From the NCBI GenBank assembly GCA_025677815.1, contig JAIXMP010000018.1:310001-374000 (forward strand): DNA of 64,000 nucleotides, in the 5' to 3' direction. The DNA is from Phascolomyces articulosus. Lineage: Eukaryota; Mucoromycota; Mucoromycetes; Mucorales; Lichtheimiaceae. Shown in pieces: positions 62,615-64,000 of this stretch (positions are counted from its first letter, which is position 1; each line of letters starts with the position of its first letter). The notes under the pieces were generated by a model. That model searched no databases, had not been told where the DNA came from, and was given only the letters and a program-made list of their open reading frames with translations. The translations under genes and the position numbers were made by a program.

Positions 62615-64000
62615 AAGCTTAATACGCGACTTTTATTTTAATTAAGTGAACTTGTTCATGCCTTTTTTTTTTTTTACATTTGTTTGTACTTTTCTCTCTC
62701 TCTCTTTTTTTTCTCTATAGTCAATAATAATAACACCAATAATGACGACACGACATGATGCATAGCATTTAATGAATGTTGCTTTTGAATTCAACATAAT
62801 CTTCAAAGTTTTTTATAGTAGATAAACAGGAATAAAATTATTCCATCATTAGCAGCCAAAAAATAAAATGTGTGTTCATTTTATTACCAAAAAATAAAAC
62901 ACTTGTTTTATTGAACTCATCTTTCATTTATTATTATTCAGATAAATGTAGATGGATGAAAAGCATCGCCAAAACACGACCTATTGGTCTGTAAAAAGGT
63001 GCCAAAACACATACCGCTTATCGAAGGGCTTTTTGTATGTGTGTAAAGATAATGACTTGCCTCCCCTCCCCTCTGAGGTAATCAAGTGATAAGGTGCTTC
63101 ACCCTTTCTTCTATTCTATTCTTATTTAACGGAGCAACCATCAACAGATTAGAGAATGGAATACTGTAATACTTTGGAAACACATAATATATATTTTCGA
63201 AATACATTAATAAAAATGTATACCGTTGATTTTTTCTTTTATTAAGCGAATGTTTTAAATTGGGAGTTGCATGGTAATCTTTTATTATTCATATGTAGGT
63301 AAATGAGAATTGATATTTCTTTGAATGAAGACCCGCTGGAAAAGATTCCAGTACTAGTCGTTAGAAGTAAGTATTACAATATGATAAATGTACTTTTTTT
63401 TTACATACCAAAATACAGAAAAGATGGAATTTATTTCGATGCTCTTTTTTTATTATTATCATTATGTGTTATTGGAATGTAAATGGAAGGGTTTATTTTA
63501 TTAAAAGTGTTAGTAGACCACTTTTCAAAAAAAAAAACCGGAATCAGAACAACAACAACCAAATCATTTTGATGTAATTGAATATATATTGTCCTTGTTA
63601 AAAAACCTACTGGATTATCCTCAAAAACAATCGATGGTATAACAAGTCAGGGACTTGAGATAGTGCACAATTTATATATTTCTACGTGCCAATGATGATG
63701 ATTGTTTCTTGTCCAAAAAAAGAGCTTTTTCATAAGAATGATTATGAAAAGTCACACTCAAAGGTTTTATTTACAATCCTTTGACATGGCGCTTGGAATG
63801 ATATACTACCCTTGTTTATTCACGGGTGAGGTATAAGTATACGTATGCGACAGATAACTTATAGAAACACTAGTTTTGTACTCTTTTGATTATATACATA
63901 CAATATGTTTTGTTTAAATCATGCGTTACTATAAAGCGAATGACAAAACGGCTCTACCTACAAAAAAAAAGGGCAAAGATTGAACTTGGTATTGTAATAT
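62615..64000. other. AT-rich right end of the window
   Basis: No complete gene. A possible first exon lies at 63303-63366 (plus): MRIDISLNEDPLEKIPVLVV then R, followed by a strong GTAAGT donor. Downstream AG sites near 63418-63424 allow continuation into a short hydrophobic frame. It may be the start of a small or truncated gene. Confidence 0.35.

Overview
The window is AT-rich eukaryotic DNA. Genes are split by many short GT-AG introns (mostly 50-110 nt), and proteins carry long Ser/Thr/Asn/Gln tracts. The gene set is that of a fungus: a MYST acetyltransferase of the Esa1 type, SDH cytochrome b subunit, dynamitin, MATE transporter, family-3 beta-glucosidase, F-box/LRR and LON/RING proteins. 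Style and gene content point to an early-diverging filamentous fungus (Mucoromycota, perhaps Mucorales). That placement is inference; no rRNA or tRNA gene was found to test it.

Layout. (1) 1-4.7 kb is gene-free and repeat-rich: a 401-bp tandem repeat (about 2.7 copies), a pair of diverged inverted repeats and an AT-rich foldback. (2) 4.7-12.1 kb holds three minus-strand units: an intact five-exon adenylate-forming (ANL) enzyme, a decayed tandem copy of it, and a MATE efflux protein, possibly a small make-and-export locus. (3) 12-19 kb is gene-poor with remnants of at least two decayed genes. (4) 19-27.5 kb is a housekeeping block: Esa1-type HAT (minus) and SDHC (plus) diverging from a shared 293-bp region, then dynamitin and an F-box/LRR protein (both minus). 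(5) 27.6-32 kb has two kelch-type gene remnants and a small TA-flanked MITE. (6) 32.3-39 kb carries an FYRN/FYRC (TBRG1-like) nuclear protein and a secreted GH3 beta-glucosidase. (7) 42.4-48.3 kb has an O-fucosyltransferase-like membrane enzyme and a RING/LON protein in tandem, convergent with a C2H2 zinc-finger protein. (8) 48.3-54.3 kb is mostly non-coding with candidate small genes. (9) 54.3-58.8 kb has a low-complexity protein with a PP1-docking-like motif, convergent with a CAMK-type kinase. (10) 58.8-64 kb is gene-poor with an interrupted reading frame and orphan exon-like pieces.

Exon structures were built by hand from splice consensus. For the main multi-exon genes the exon lengths sum to a multiple of three and protein motifs run across the junctions. 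No CRISPR array, tRNA, rRNA or intact autonomous transposon was seen. No single new system dominates. The most unusual items are the ANL/dead-ANL/MATE block, the MITE, the 401-bp tandem repeat, an unpredicted three-exon small gene near 51 kb, and one-stop pseudogene candidates near 28.7 and 62.1 kb.
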